Source: Lysinibacillus fusiformis
GTDB lineage: Bacteria; Bacillota; Bacilli; Bacillales_A; Planococcaceae
Assembly: GCF_007362955.1 (NCBI RefSeq)
Contig: NZ_CP041696.1
Span: forward strand, 682,001-746,000
DNA: 64,000 bases
Direction of reading: 5' to 3'
The position numbers and the translations under genes are program-made. The notes under the pieces were generated by a model that worked only from the letters and a program-made list of their open reading frames with translations, searched no databases and was not told the origin of the DNA. Position 1 is the first letter of the stretch. The number at the start of each line of letters is the position of its first letter. Of this stretch, positions 8,056 to 16,628 are shown piece after piece.

Positions 8056-9414
8056 TTATTTGACTTCCTTTACTATTTCTGCAACATAACTTGCATTCAA
8101 CCAATAACACTGTTTTGTAATCCATTGACCATCAGGTAGTTTGATTTTATCACTACCATCAGCCCCTTTTGGTCGAACATGTAATACACCATTAAAATTT
8201 GATTTTGGGAAGTTATTTTCTATTCCCTTTTTAGATTGGGTTAAAATTACCCCCTCAGTTAATACTCTGCGTATTTCATTCCAAAAATTAAATAGCTCAT
8301 TATTAATAGTTTTCATAGCCATATGCCAAAGTTTTATACCTTTAAAACGTAATAAATCGTTATTATCAAATTGAAAGACAACAAATAATATTTGTGTTTC
8401 TAAAAAATAGTTTCTAATATAACTATCTTCCCATTCCTCATTAATAATTTCATTAAAATCAATATTTTTAAAGGACATACTTTCTTTAGGTCTTCCGCTT
8501 TGTTGTAAACGCACTGTTTTAAATTGTATATTTGCTTTTGCAAATTCAGCTATTTTATCTAGTTTTGTTCCTTTAACCCCTAATAACGCACTAATTAAAT
8601 TTGGTACAGCAGAACGATTCCCAGGATTAATTTGAATATTTAGCTTTTCTGCCATTTCTTCCATTGTCATTCCCATAAAAGGCTCGAAACGATCATTTAA
8701 TAATTGTTCTATCGTTTTTTCCTGTAGTTCCTCAAGACTTGAGAAATATACTAACTTTTCTTTTGATATATACTGCCGTACTAATGCGGTCATATAAGAT
8801 TGCTTCAAAGAGAAAGCTCGTTGCATTGCAGGTACATCAGAAAAAGGTTGTTCTCGTAATGAATTCTTGTTTGCTCCCTTCGTACAGGCCCCTAAATATT
8901 GCGTATCCCCCTCTGATAACTCATGCGCCAACCCAGCTCGAATTTTCCCTTGAATCAATGCCCAGTCAGATTTTATAACAGCTAAATCCTTCTCAGGATA
9001 TTCGAAAAGAAGTGTTTCAATAATTTTATAATCTCCTCGATTTAATTCTTTTTTCCACTCATAAAACATCAAAAGTAACTTCTGATTTTTCTTCCAAAAG
9101 CTCGAATCATAAAAATTTTTATCCGCTTCTGTCATGTAGTTTATAATGTTAAGTACTAGTCGTTCCTTAGCAGACAAACTTTTATCCTTATTCTGCTTAA
9201 AAGGCGTCACCTTTAGCTCTATACCTAAGTTCGAAAAATCAGCCTCAGCATTGCTATTCACTTCATATCCAAAAAAACTTTCTTCAACAATCTGACCTAG
9301 CGCACCTGTAGATCGTTTACTATTTAATCTACCATGCTGATCAATCTCACTGAATGTTTTACCACGCGCCTCTTGTGCCTTATATAAAAGTGCCTCTTCA
9401 GTTTCAAAAACCAT
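8056..9414 (-). CDS. Sau3AI/MutH-family type II restriction endonuclease
   Basis: Restriction enzyme predicted to cut unmethylated GATC, the specificity of the Sau3AI family. The N-terminal domain shows the MutH catalytic pattern with the right spacing: Glu45, Asp59, then Glu66-x-Lys68 in GIELKVTP, matching MutH E56-D70-E77-K79. The 452-residue length is close to Sau3AI, whose C-terminal half is a second, inactive MutH-like domain used for allosteric DNA binding; the C-terminal half here (about 230-452) is probably the same. The start has a clean AAGGAGG site. It is the first gene of a co-directional island ending in the C5-methylase. GATC occurs throughout the window, so viability would depend on methylation. 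Confidence 0.88.
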   Translation of the reverse strand: MVFETEEALLYKAQEARGKTFSEIDQHGRLNSKRSTGALGQIVEESFFGYEVNSNAEADFSNLGIELKVTPFKQNKDKSLSAKERLVLNIINYMTEADKNFYDSSFWKKNQKLLLMFYEWKKELNRGDYKIIETLLFEYPEKDLAVIKSDWALIQGKIRAGLAHELSEGDTQYLGACTKGANKNSLREQPFSDVPAMQRAFSLKQSYMTALVRQYISKEKLVYFSSLEELQEKTIEQLLNDRFEPFMGMTMEEMAEKLNIQINPGNRSAVPNLISALLGVKGTKLDKIAEFAKANIQFKTVRLQQSGRPKESMSFKNIDFNEIINEEWEDSYIRNYFLETQILFVVFQFDNNDLLRFKGIKLWHMAMKTINNELFNFWNEIRRVLTEGVILTQSKKGIENNFPKSNFNGVLHVRPKGADGSDKIKLPDGQWITKQCYWLNASYVAEIVKEVK

Positions 9415-9515
9415 TAAAATTCCTCCTTAGACATCAACAAATATTAACAATATTTTACCATATTGTAGTTCTTTAAATTTCAATTTTCTATAAACCTAAC
9501 CTATTTAGGTATCTA

Positions 9516-9560
9516 AATAGAAAAAGCTCTACATAAGATTTCTCTCACATAGAGCCTTTT
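9516..9560 (-). terminator. Terminator after the flavoenzyme gene
   Basis: On the minus strand GGCTCTA pairs with TAGAGC across an 18-nt loop and is followed by a T-run, between the flavoenzyme gene and the endonuclease start. Confidence 0.6.
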
Positions 9561-9575
9561 CAAATTGTAGTAAAT

Positions 9576-9636
9576 TGTGTGCGTGCCAGGCACCGCACCA
9601 CCAGGCACCACCATGGGCACCTCCAGGCACTACCAT
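9576..9636 (-). repeat. GC-rich GTGCCTGG repeat cluster
   Basis: Read on the minus strand, GTGCCTGG or TGCCTGG occurs three times with GGTGGTGC spacers, in a stretch far richer in G+C than its surroundings. It begins at the stop codon of the flavoenzyme gene. Similar GTGCCTGGCAC motifs recur in Bacillaceae intergenic regions. No function is known. Confidence 0.6.
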
Positions 9637-10979
9637 TTCCTAACGGGCGGTATACTTTGAGGGAAATTAAATACATTGAAAGGGTCGTACTTCGTTTTTA
9701 TTTCTCTAAGCCGTCTGAAATTACGTCCATAGTATGCGGTTGGCCAATCTTTAATATATCGATCAGGGAAATTCACGTAATCGCCAGCTGTGTAAGGCGA
9801 TAATGCTCGTCTCAAGTCCTCAATCCATTGAATGTTTTGGTTTTCTTCCTGTGGTTTTTCCCATGTAGTGAGGTATTCTTGGGCAATGAGGGCGTTCCTA
9901 TAAAAATAGGCAGTACGATTTGGTGCAATCTGACTGACAGCGCCTCGGAGCGATTGCTGCCAGATTTCAGCATTTCTATTTGGTGCGTTTGCTAAAAAGT
10001 CTTTCATTATTCGAATAGCTGTATGTGGAAATGGCTTTTCAATAAACGAACCAGACCTTTTACGAAGAGCAGGTTGATTGCCACTTGGTACGTCGAAAAA
10101 CCGTACAGCTTTGATGTAAGGAACTTCCTTTATCCAAAAGCTTGTCGGTGAGCCGGTCTTTCTTAAAGGACGAAGAAGTTTTTTTAATTCATGTGCTGTA
10201 CCAACAAACTCACCTTGGGCAACAATCTCACCCACTTCCTTTGATTTGAGCTCAATCTGTGAGGTCAAACGTTCGTCTGTAAAAGGAGCCCACTTTTGCC
10301 ATGCATCCAAGGCAATCTCAAAATCCTCCCAGCCCCACGAAATAGAGAAAATAGACACTTCTGAAATAGGATGGAGCTTAAATGTAAGTGCTGTGACAAT
10401 GCCAAAATTTCCGCCACCTCCCCCACAGCTAGCCCAAAATAGATCACTGTTTGAGTGGGTGTTTGCTGTAATAGGTTCTGCACCTAAATGACCACTTGCT
10501 CCCACCATTTCAATTTCCAATAAATTATCACAAGTAAGTCCAAACTGCCGTGATAACATACCAATGCCCCCACCCAGAGTTAAGCCAACGACGCCGACAC
10601 TGCTTTCAGTTCCCGCTGGAATGGTCATGCCATATTCCCATAATTCATGATAGACTTTCCCTAAATTAGCCCCTGCTTCAATTCTTGCTGTCATGTCTTT
10701 CGAATTGATAGTCAAACCATTCATCTCACTCACGTCAATAATAAGACCATCATTTAATAATGAATAATTTTCATAGCTATGCCGACCGCTCCTTATTCGA
10801 AATCGCTCATTATTTTCCCTCACCCATCGCAATGCATTCACTACATCTTTCGTATTTTGACAAAACACAATTTTACTCGGAAATTTTGCAATACTTAAGT
10901 TATTATTGATCCTCGCCAGACCGTAATCCGGATCTTCAGGTGTCACAATTCTTCCAGTGAGCTTTACCTTCTTCAACAT
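9630..10979 (-). CDS. FAD-linked oxidase with berberine-bridge C-terminus
   Basis: Flavoprotein oxidoreductase of the vanillyl-alcohol-oxidase/BBE group, related to Bacillus YgaK/YvdP-type proteins. The 449 residues start with an FAD-binding PCMH domain (about 35-205): RSGRHSYENYS holds the His used for 8-alpha-histidyl FAD attachment, GLTLGGGIGMLSRQFGLTCDNL holds the Cys that can form a second covalent bond, and GGGGGNFGIV follows. The C-terminal BBE segment ends YYGRNFRRLREIKTKYDP. Substrate is unknown; relatives oxidise sugars, alcohols or secondary metabolites. It is a single-gene unit with its own terminator. Confidence 0.87.
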   Translation of the reverse strand: MLKKVKLTGRIVTPEDPDYGLARINNNLSIAKFPSKIVFCQNTKDVVNALRWVRENNERFRIRSGRHSYENYSLLNDGLIIDVSEMNGLTINSKDMTARIEAGANLGKVYHELWEYGMTIPAGTESSVGVVGLTLGGGIGMLSRQFGLTCDNLLEIEMVGASGHLGAEPITANTHSNSDLFWASCGGGGGNFGIVTALTFKLHPISEVSIFSISWGWEDFEIALDAWQKWAPFTDERLTSQIELKSKEVGEIVAQGEFVGTAHELKKLLRPLRKTGSPTSFWIKEVPYIKAVRFFDVPSGNQPALRKRSGSFIEKPFPHTAIRIMKDFLANAPNRNAEIWQQSLRGAVSQIAPNRTAYFYRNALIAQEYLTTWEKPQEENQNIQWIEDLRRALSPYTAGDYVNFPDRYIKDWPTAYYGRNFRRLREIKTKYDPFNVFNFPQSIPPVRKW

Positions 10980-11167
10980 ACAACTCCTTTCTCAAATGAC
11001 GCTATGTGCATGTACTATACTATGCACAATCCTTTGGAAAGAAATATAAATTTTGAAATTAAAAAAAGTATAAAAGAGGCATGTTTATCCGTTATAAATC
11101 ATCATGTAAATACTCATTTTATAGCCTTTTACATATGATGCAATAATGAAACTTAGGGGGTGTCCAG

Positions 11168-12577
11168 ATGATTATACATGTGGTGAGCACTGGTGAAACA
11201 CTTTGGCAAATTGCAAACCGCTACGCTGTACCTATCAATACGATTGTCCAATTAAACGCGTTACCGAACCCAAATCAATTGGTGGTCGGTCAATCACTCG
11301 TTATTCCATCTCCTTATACAACGCATATCGTAAAAAGTGGCGAAAATTTATGGTCAATCGCACAACAATATAGCGTGCCAGTTCAAGCGATTATCTTAGA
11401 AAACCATCTAACAAATCCAGATATTCTAACGCCTGGAACAAAACTTCTTATTCCACCAATTACGCATATTGTGCAACCTGGGGAAACATTATCACAAATC
11501 GCCAATCACTATGGTACGACCGTTCAAGCTATAGTTTTAGAAAATGGCATCACAAACCCAAATATGATTTATGTGGGTATGCGCTTAATTATTCCAAGAG
11601 CGAAACCTTCGATTGAAGTAAATGCTTATACCTATCAACCGAGTGAAGAAGCTGTTGATTCTCTAAACGCCATTGGCCATCTTCTTACTTATTTTAGCCC
11701 ATTTGCTTATATGATTAAGGAGGATGGTTCATTACAGCCAATTAATGACAAAGCAATGATAGATGCTGCTACTGCCCAAAATATTATACCTATGCTAACC
11801 ATAACCAACTTCTCTTCCACAGAAGCAGGAACCAATTTAGCGCATGTTATTTTATCTAGTGCCGATTTAAGGGAAAAGGTCATAAACGAGGTACTGCAAG
11901 TCATGCAGGATAAGGGCTATAAAGTGTTAAATGTTGATTTTGAAAACGTCCTACCTGCGGACCGGGAAAATTACAATCAATTTCTTCAATTAGCTGTTGA
12001 TCGTCTTCACCCAAAAGGATATTTAGTTTCGACTGCTCTTGCGCCTAAAACAAGCGCAACTCAAGCTGGGACATTATACGAAGCACATGATTATGAGGCA
12101 CACGGTAGGATTGCAGATTTTGTGATACTAATGACATATGAATGGGGCTATCGACTTGGTCCTCCACAAGCTATTTCTCCCATTAACGAAATGAGGAAGG
12201 TTGTAGAATATGCCTTATCAGTAATGCCTGCTGAAAAAATATTTTTAGGCTTTCAAATTTATGCCCGAGACTGGCTTCTTCCCCATGTTAAAGGGCAGGA
12301 AGCTGAGACATTTAGCCCTCAAGAAGCAATCAGTAGAGCAGCCAAGTTTGGCGCAACCATTCAATATGATCTGATAGCACAGTCCCCTTATTTCCGTTAT
12401 GTTGATGAACAAGGTAGAAATCATGAAGTGTGGTTTGAAGATGCTAGAAGCGCTCAAGCTAAGTTCGACATGGTCAAACAATACAAGCTTCGTGGTGTCA
12501 GTTATTGGGCATTAGGCTTTCCTTTCCCACAGAACTGGGTATTATTAAATAACGAATTTTCTATTAAAAAACAATAA
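11168..12577 (+). CDS. LysM-GH18 spore peptidoglycan hydrolase (SleL/YaaH-like)
   Basis: Predicted N-acetylglucosaminidase acting on spore cortex or cell-wall peptidoglycan. Three LysM repeats are visible (about 1-46, 52-96, 98-143), each with a GETLWQIA- or GENLWSIA-like start and an IIP end. From about 150 a GH18 barrel follows, with strand-4 motif VLNVDFENV supplying the catalytic Glu. The first Asp of the usual DxxDxE signature is replaced by Lys, as far as can be judged by eye. There is no signal peptide, which is usual for spore enzymes of this type made in the mother cell. The start has a GGGGG site. Confidence 0.88.
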   Translation: MIIHVVSTGETLWQIANRYAVPINTIVQLNALPNPNQLVVGQSLVIPSPYTTHIVKSGENLWSIAQQYSVPVQAIILENHLTNPDILTPGTKLLIPPITHIVQPGETLSQIANHYGTTVQAIVLENGITNPNMIYVGMRLIIPRAKPSIEVNAYTYQPSEEAVDSLNAIGHLLTYFSPFAYMIKEDGSLQPINDKAMIDAATAQNIIPMLTITNFSSTEAGTNLAHVILSSADLREKVINEVLQVMQDKGYKVLNVDFENVLPADRENYNQFLQLAVDRLHPKGYLVSTALAPKTSATQAGTLYEAHDYEAHGRIADFVILMTYEWGYRLGPPQAISPINEMRKVVEYALSVMPAEKIFLGFQIYARDWLLPHVKGQEAETFSPQEAISRAAKFGATIQYDLIAQSPYFRYVDEQGRNHEVWFEDARSAQAKFDMVKQYKLRGVSYWALGFPFPQNWVLLNNEFSIKKQ

Positions 12578-12716
12578 ATCAATTTTAATATTGTCCAAAT
12601 TCTAAAAATGTATTTCTGAAAAATGCTCTTCACTGTATATTATCTAATTTTTCCCATAATAAAAATTACGTTTCAAAGCCATATTAAGAAATATCAAATT
12701 GAAAGGAGAATCCAAC

Positions 12717-12875
12717 ATGGGAAGAGATAATAAGCAAGGGCAAAGTAACAACAAAGGCTCACTACCTCAGACGCCAAAAAATCAAAAAATTGCGCCAGAT
12801 AAAGTGAAAGAAGAGTTTTCGCAAGAGTTTACGGAGCTTATAAATTCAGTTACTAAAAATAAGCAAAAAAAATAG
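12717..12875 (+). CDS. Small hydrophilic protein upstream of sspH
   Basis: A 52-residue protein, MGRDNKQGQSNNKGSLPQTP at the N-terminus and Lys-rich at the C-terminus (KNKQKK), preceded by GAAAGGAGA eight bases before ATG. It is rich in Asn, Gln and Lys with no hydrophobic stretch, and ends 13 bp before sspH, so the two are probably co-transcribed. The SLPQTPKN segment resembles small sporulation-related proteins of bacilli, but I cannot name the family. The ribosome site and tight spacing make it a real gene. Confidence 0.7.
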   Translation: MGRDNKQGQSNNKGSLPQTPKNQKIAPDKVKEEFSQEFTELINSVTKNKQKK

Positions 12876-12888
12876 GGGGGGACTTCGT

Positions 12889-13080
12889 TTGGAATATCAA
12901 CGTGCGCAAGAGATTGTCGCCTCACCATCAGAATATGAAGTGACCTATAACAACGTTTCTGTATGGATTGACAAGCTACACGATGATGGCAAAACAGCAA
13001 CTGTGCATTTACGACGCTCGTTAGAAGAACGATCCGAAGTGGATATTTCAGAGTTAAGAGAAGAATACCTCGTACATTAA
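12889..13080 (+). CDS. sspH: H-type small acid-soluble spore protein
   Basis: Minor small acid-soluble protein of the spore core. The 63 residues follow the SspH pattern: an N-terminal MEYQRAQEIVASP, a middle EVTYNNVSVWI, and a C-terminal acidic DISELREEYLV. It starts with TTG behind the long purine run AGGGGGGGA. It probably forms a two-gene unit with the small protein directly upstream and is expected to be expressed in the forespore. Confidence 0.9.
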   Translation: MEYQRAQEIVASPSEYEVTYNNVSVWIDKLHDDGKTATVHLRRSLEERSEVDISELREEYLVH

Positions 13081-13114
13081 TAAAATCATCTGTCTAAACC
13101 CAGAAATAAAATCG

Positions 13115-13150
13115 AGCACGCAAATTTATCATATTGCGTGCTTATTTTGT
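13115..13150 (+). terminator. sspH terminator
   Basis: The stem AGCACGCAA with TTGCGTGCT (13115-13142) encloses a 10-nt loop and is followed by TATTTTGTG. It lies between the convergent sspH and EAL genes and may work both ways. Confidence 0.75.
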
Positions 13151-13188
13151 GTCTTATCATTGAGAAATACTTATAAATCCATTAGTTT

Positions 13189-15408
13189 TTAAATTATATA
13201 TTCCTCAACATATTTAAACTGATCTAAAATCTCTTCTGCATGACTATGTAATTCTTTAAAGGTTTCTGTAAGTTGTTCAGCAGCAAGTGGCTTACTAAAT
13301 AAATACCCTTGAATATAATCACAACCGCCTTCAATTAGGAAAGCCAGTTGGGCCACTTCTTCAATCCCCTCGGCAACTACCTTAAAGCGTAAATGCTTAG
13401 CCATTGAAAGTATCATGGACACTAGTGCTTCATCGTTTGGATCATGCTGTATATTACGGACAAAGGCACGATCGATTTTAAGACAATCTATCGGAAAATC
13501 TTTTAAATATGACAGTGACGAATAACCCGTACCGAAATCATCGACAGCAATTTGAATACCAAGTGCTTTTAGTTCATGAAGTAATTGTGTCATTTGATCA
13601 ATATTCATCGTCATACTTTCTGTAATCTCTAGTTGTAGATGATGTGGTTTTAAGCCAGTTTGCTGTAAAATACCCTCCACCATTTGCACCAAATCCTGTT
13701 GAAATAACTGTCCTAGCGATAAATTAACAGCTACCTTCATTTGTGGCAAACCTTGTGCTTCCCACGACTTTGCTTGGTAACATGCAGTTTCTAATATCCA
13801 TTTACCAAGAGGAATAATAAGCCCCGATTCCTCTGCAATCGGAATGAACACATCCGGTGGTACAAAGCCTCGCGTTGGGTGGCGCCAGCGTACAAGTGCT
13901 TCTAAAGATTCAATCTTGCCTGTTTTCAAATTTACTTGTGGTTGATATTCTATATAAAATTCATGATTAGCTAGTGCCTTATGTAACTCTTGTTCCATGA
14001 TAATACGATCCGCCATGCCCTCAGACATACAAGGTTTGTAAAACAGAAATCGTTGCGGGATTTGGCTGGCCTCACGCATAGCTAATTGCGCATGCATTAA
14101 TAATTCTTCTCCTGAGCAACCTTCTTCGTGGAGCGCAATGCCAATATTTAGATTGCCATTTAGTGAGAATAACTGGACTTGTAAAGGATTTTTCATAGCA
14201 CTTTTCAAGTTAAAGCAAAACTGCAATAGTTCTTCTTGTGTCTGAACATGATCAATATAAACTACAAACTGACCTTCACGTAGTTTTGTCGCAAAATAAT
14301 GCGGAGGTAAAATAGCTTGAATTCTTTCCGCTATTAGCTTCATCATTTTATTGGAATAACTAATACCGATTGATGCGCTAATCGCTGCCAAACGATCAAT
14401 TTCAATTGCAATTACTGCTTTTTGCTCACTATCCGCATGCAAATCTTCCTTCAAGGTTTTCAGCAGTAGGCGCTCATTTGGTAGCTGTGTAATATCATCA
14501 TGATAGGCTTGAAATCGAAGTTCTTGTTGCGAGTGTTCAAGATCTTGTTTAATTTTTAAAAGTTGTTGATACGGCTTTTCAACCGATGTATAGTATATGG
14601 CTTTTAAAATAAGATGATACGCATAAAATTGGTAAATAAGAGCTAATAAATCCCAAATTCCATGCAAGTCTTTCCCAAATACAAATAATAAATCACTAAA
14701 AATTAAATAAAAAGCCGCACCAATTAGCCACATAACGCGTTTAGGTAATTTTTTATAATACCTACTTAAAATATATATCGTTACACATTGCAAAACCGCT
14801 GCCATTAAATGAACTTTCTCGCGTGCAATATATACCCAATTACCATTCTCAATGAATGGCTGTAAAATCATTGGTGGTCTAGACAAAATAAAAAGTACAC
14901 TCATAACAAATAGAAAAGAAACACCATATGTAAATATACGATAATTCATCGTTAATCGTTTTTTTGGTTTTAAAATAATGAATAACACACCTATTGCTAA
15001 ACACAAACGCATGAGCAAATGTAACCACATGTTTATATTCGATGTTTGCATAGTATGTGATCCTAGTATAACAATGTTTGCTATCTCAAACAGTGCAATA
15101 ATAAAAAACAAGCCACCTATGTATAATGTTTGATTTGATAATAAGTGTGAAAATACTAGCCAAGAATGAATAGCAATTGCCATTGTAAAAACAACAATCA
15201 GTATTTGCATAATTAAATTAAGATATATTATGGAACTTTCTTCCTTAAAAACTCCGTAGAGTTGATTACCATTAACTAAAAGCGGTATTAATAATAGTAA
15301 TGGCAATGCTATATACCATATCTCTTTCTTTTCTAACTTTTGATGATTACTCCTTTTTTCCAACACTAACCCTCCATACTTCCGAACCTTAATACCAGTA
15401 TGTATCAC
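13189..15408 (-). CDS. Membrane EAL-domain c-di-GMP phosphodiesterase with degenerate GGDEF
   Basis: Predicted c-di-GMP-degrading signalling enzyme of the inner membrane. The 739 residues start with about eight transmembrane segments (35-280), continue with a short coiled coil, a GGDEF-like domain (about 310-460) and an EAL domain (about 475-725). The GGDEF signature is replaced by REGQF, so no cyclase activity is expected. The EAL domain looks complete: EALVRWRHP, AVNLS, EITES, DDFGTGYSSLSYLKDFPIDC, KIDRAFV, AEGIE, QGYLFSKP. A TTG 16 codons in (VLEKRSN) is an alternative start. It stands alone between convergent sspH and the sigma-factor gene. Confidence 0.88.
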   Translation of the reverse strand: MIHTGIKVRKYGGLVLEKRSNHQKLEKKEIWYIALPLLLLIPLLVNGNQLYGVFKEESSIIYLNLIMQILIVVFTMAIAIHSWLVFSHLLSNQTLYIGGLFFIIALFEIANIVILGSHTMQTSNINMWLHLLMRLCLAIGVLFIILKPKKRLTMNYRIFTYGVSFLFVMSVLFILSRPPMILQPFIENGNWVYIAREKVHLMAAVLQCVTIYILSRYYKKLPKRVMWLIGAAFYLIFSDLLFVFGKDLHGIWDLLALIYQFYAYHLILKAIYYTSVEKPYQQLLKIKQDLEHSQQELRFQAYHDDITQLPNERLLLKTLKEDLHADSEQKAVIAIEIDRLAAISASIGISYSNKMMKLIAERIQAILPPHYFATKLREGQFVVYIDHVQTQEELLQFCFNLKSAMKNPLQVQLFSLNGNLNIGIALHEEGCSGEELLMHAQLAMREASQIPQRFLFYKPCMSEGMADRIIMEQELHKALANHEFYIEYQPQVNLKTGKIESLEALVRWRHPTRGFVPPDVFIPIAEESGLIIPLGKWILETACYQAKSWEAQGLPQMKVAVNLSLGQLFQQDLVQMVEGILQQTGLKPHHLQLEITESMTMNIDQMTQLLHELKALGIQIAVDDFGTGYSSLSYLKDFPIDCLKIDRAFVRNIQHDPNDEALVSMILSMAKHLRFKVVAEGIEEVAQLAFLIEGGCDYIQGYLFSKPLAAEQLTETFKELHSHAEEILDQFKYVEEYII

Positions 15409-15522
15409 TCGAAATAAATAGGAAATTATATCTATTACTAATAAATAACGGCTTTAAAATTGTATATTTCTTTGACTTCTTACAAATCATAGCATTTTTT
15501 TTGGTATTTGTATGCAATTACT

Positions 15523-15567
15523 AAAAGTATGCCAATATTCGCTTTATTTTGATATTAGCATACTTTT
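15523..15567 (-). terminator. Terminator after the sigma-factor gene
   Basis: A 10-bp perfect stem AAAAGTATGC/GCATACTTTT, extended by TAATAT/AATATT-like pairing, lies just past the sigma-factor stop codon; the T-rich 3' arm forms the tail. Confidence 0.7.
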
Positions 15568-15571
15568 GATT

Positions 15572-16108
15572 TCATCGTTCTTGTTTAGAAGCCAGAAGTT
15601 GGCGAAGCTTTATCACCAGTCTTAAGCGTCTTTTTTTGACTGCTGCAACGGACAACTGTAGTTCACTTGCTATCTCCGCATAGCTATACCCTTCCAAGTA
15701 AAAAAGCTCTAACAATTTTCTTTCCTCAATTTTTAATGGGGCCATTATATTTTCTAATAAAATGGACTTTCCCTGTTGTTGTCCTTGCTCTTCATGTATT
15801 CGGTACACATTTAATAACTCATCATCCATAGGCGCAAAATGCGCTTCAAAGCGCTTTTCTTTTGTCAATTCCTTCATAATTTCTCCTCTCACAGTCGTAT
15901 AAACATAAGAAGAAAATAGCCCCTTGGCAGGGTCAGCCTTTTTCCAAGCTTCCCAAACAGCTATTGCAGCAATATGACGATAATACTCAAAATCTTTGTA
16001 GATATGACACTTCAAAAAAATAGAGGTAATCATAGGCTGTACTGATTCTAAAACTGTTTCAAATGGTAGTTCTGGTGATAGGATCTGCTTGTTAAGTTGT
16101 TTAGACAT
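15572..16108 (-). CDS. Sigma-70-family RNA polymerase sigma factor (orphan)
   Basis: A 178-residue protein with a region 2-like segment (about 40-95, AVWEAWKKADPAKGLFSSYV and TVRGEIMKELTKEKR) and a region 4 helix-turn-helix (about 125-172, ERKLLELFYLEGYSYAEIA then SVAAVKKRRLRLVIKLRQLL). Regions 1 and 3 are missing, as in ECF-like and phage-like small sigma factors. No anti-sigma gene is adjacent. The target regulon is unknown. The start has no strong ribosome site, so it is less certain than the body of the gene. Confidence 0.82.
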   Translation of the reverse strand: MSKQLNKQILSPELPFETVLESVQPMITSIFLKCHIYKDFEYYRHIAAIAVWEAWKKADPAKGLFSSYVYTTVRGEIMKELTKEKRFEAHFAPMDDELLNVYRIHEEQGQQQGKSILLENIMAPLKIEERKLLELFYLEGYSYAEIASELQLSVAAVKKRRLRLVIKLRQLLASKQER

Positions 16109-16341
16109 TTTTTATCCCGTCGACTGTGCACAATCCTTTATTCCTAGGTGACACTATCGTAGCCATTCATAATGAGCACGTCGAATAGCCTTTAAGAGGA
16201 AATCCACCATGTGATATATAAATAGCTGTTTATAGATATACAGAGATATAGAAGGAATTTTCAAAAACCATAAGTTTTGCTCAGATTTCTATACATATTT
16301 CTTTACTTGATGGACAAATTACTACTAAGGAGGCGAAATAG

Positions 16342-16551
16342 ATGAATTTTCAAATTAGAGATGCTATTACAGCAAACGTACATGGACAATCAGCAACAGA
16401 AATTAAGGATATTGTTGTAGATGCTATTGAACGCGGCGAGGAACATTTACTACCAGGTCTCGGTGTATTTTTTGAGAAGTGGTGGCAACAATCTAGTACT
16501 GCTGAGCAGGATGAATTTGTACAAAAGCTAGAAAAAGTCTTTGCACACTGA
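16342..16551 (+). CDS. sspI: Small acid-soluble spore protein SspI
   Basis: Minor forespore protein deposited in the spore core. The 69 residues match SspI closely: MNFQIRDAITANVHGQSATE at the start and LLPGLGVFFEKWWQQSS in the middle. A strong AAGGAGGCG site precedes the ATG. Its place near glcD, ysgA and pheST is conserved with B. subtilis, which supports the call. Confidence 0.96.
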   Translation: MNFQIRDAITANVHGQSATEIKDIVVDAIERGEEHLLPGLGVFFEKWWQQSSTAEQDEFVQKLEKVFAH

Positions 16552-16628
16552 TTTTTTATAGTCAGTTCGTTCCATTTCCAATAAACGCATGATAAATTAG
16601 ATTTATCTGAAAGTTTGGAGGGATTGGA

